Source of the DNA: an uncultured Pelagibacteraceae bacterium
GTDB lineage: Bacteria > Pseudomonadota > Alphaproteobacteria > Pelagibacterales > Pelagibacteraceae
Reading direction: 5' to 3'
Length of the DNA: 64,000 nucleotides
NCBI GenBank assembly: GCA_902599495.1
Contig: CACKFY010000004.1
Coordinates: forward strand, 1-64,000
Part shown: piece by piece, positions 63,553 through 64,000 of the stretch
Layout of the letters: every line of letters starts with the position of its first letter
Numbering within the stretch: the first letter of the stretch is position 1
Program-made: the position numbers and the translations under genes
The notes under the pieces: generated by a model
What the model was told of the DNA's origin: nothing
Seen by the model: only the letters and a program-made list of their open reading frames with translations
Database searches by the model: none

Positions 63553-64000
63553 TTATCTTTTTGAACTTTTTTGTCTTTTTATTTCACTCTTAATTCTTTT
63601 GACTAAACTTCTGTTGTTATCAAATAATAATTTAATATTAATTTTTCTATCTCTTTTAATTGAGACGCTTCTTACATTTCGTAGCTCTATGTTGTCGGCA
63701 ACAGCTGCGATTGGCCTTTTTTTTGAATTCAAATTTTTAATATTTACTATTGATTTATTTGAAATTACTTTTCCTTTCCATCTTCTAGGTCTAAACGGAC
63801 TTATAGGAGTAATTGCTAACTTTCCAGAATTTAAAGATAAAATTGGTCCATGAACTGAGAGATTATATGCAGTGCTTCCAGCAGGTGTTGATACTAAAAC
63901 CCCATCTCCGATAAGATTTTTAATAATTTGTTTTTTTCCAACTGAAATATTCAGCGAAGCTGTTTGTTTGCTTTGTCTAAAAATTGAAATTTCATTAATT
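63553..64000 (-). CDS. nadK: NAD kinase, partial (N-terminal part lies beyond the right edge)
   Basis: NadK makes NADP from NAD. The 149 visible codons on the minus strand cover the C-terminal domain: IGDGVLVSTPAGSTAYNLSV, then LAITPISPFRPRRWKGKV, and AAVADNIELRNV, ending at TAA 63553-63555. The GDG...STPAGSTAY segment is the family signature. The N-terminal GGDG loop lies outside the window. It runs into trkH after 10 bases. Confidence 0.93.
   Translation of the reverse strand, partial: INEISIFRQSKQTASLNISVGKKQIIKNLIGDGVLVSTPAGSTAYNLSVHGPILSLNSGKLAITPISPFRPRRWKGKVISNKSIVNIKNLNSKKRPIAAVADNIELRNVRSVSIKRDRKINIKLLFDNNRSLVKRIKSEIKRQKSSKR

Overview
The window is AT-rich, tightly packed alphaproteobacterial DNA that looks like a SAR11 (Pelagibacterales) chromosome. 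The evidence is very short or overlapping gene junctions (ATGA, TAATG), lysine/asparagine-rich proteins, few Shine-Dalgarno sequences, the uvrA/ssb/gyrA and dgt-argS-nagZ-scpAB-tatABC-serS gene orders, and a large share of genes for ABC importers of amino acids, iron, quaternary amines, zinc and glycerol. No phage, insertion sequence, CRISPR array or rRNA is visible. Genus-level assignment is inference, since no search was run.

Layout. 1-5070: gyrA (cut by the left edge), ssb and divergent uvrA. 5094-23105: a PuuD-like membrane protein, then a long minus-strand housekeeping block (secF, secD, yajC, serS, tatC, tatB, tatA, scpB, scpA, nagZ, a small membrane protein, argS, dgt), the plus-strand pair erpA-xthA, then manC, ilvD and valS. 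23205-31218: tRNA-Cys and tRNA-Asn, an HTH regulator, a secreted protein, a cysteine synthase homologue, the general amino-acid importer aapJQMP, a tautomerase, trmB and tRNA-Arg. 31220-33350: a folate-linked demethylation pair (DmdA/GcvT-like plus MetF-like). 33363-37353: a ferric-iron ABC importer with a Fur-type box and an unlisted 54-residue Cys-motif protein. 37606-46173: two Zur-type operator sites flank a BASS-family transporter, a quaternary-amine uptake and oxidation module (two ProX-like binding proteins, ProW-like permease, gamma-butyrobetaine-hydroxylase-like oxygenase, PhnZ-like HD oxygenase), and znuC-znuB-zur / znuA. 46191-50533: glucosylglycerate synthesis (gpgS, gpgP), a permuted ATP-grasp protein and an Anbu proteasome-like peptidase. 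50545-52574: YjbQ, pyruvate kinase and a 53-residue protein. 52571-64000: gapA at the end of a glycerol uptake cluster (DUF2160 protein, glpQ, glpP, glpT, glpS, glpV, glpK, a gpsA homologue), then trkH and a partial nadK.

How it fits together. The accessory part is about importing small dissolved organics and metals. Glycerol is imported, phosphorylated, oxidised and fed to GAPDH from one strand; pyruvate kinase ends immediately beside it. Methylated compounds appear to be handled by two unlinked modules: a tetrahydrofolate demethylation pair and an oxygenase pair beside a glycine-betaine-type importer. The two most promising leads are that oxygenase pair, whose HD protein keeps the di-iron ligands of PhnZ but seems to lack its phosphonate-binding residues, and an exact copy of the znu operator core in front of a BASS-family transporter.
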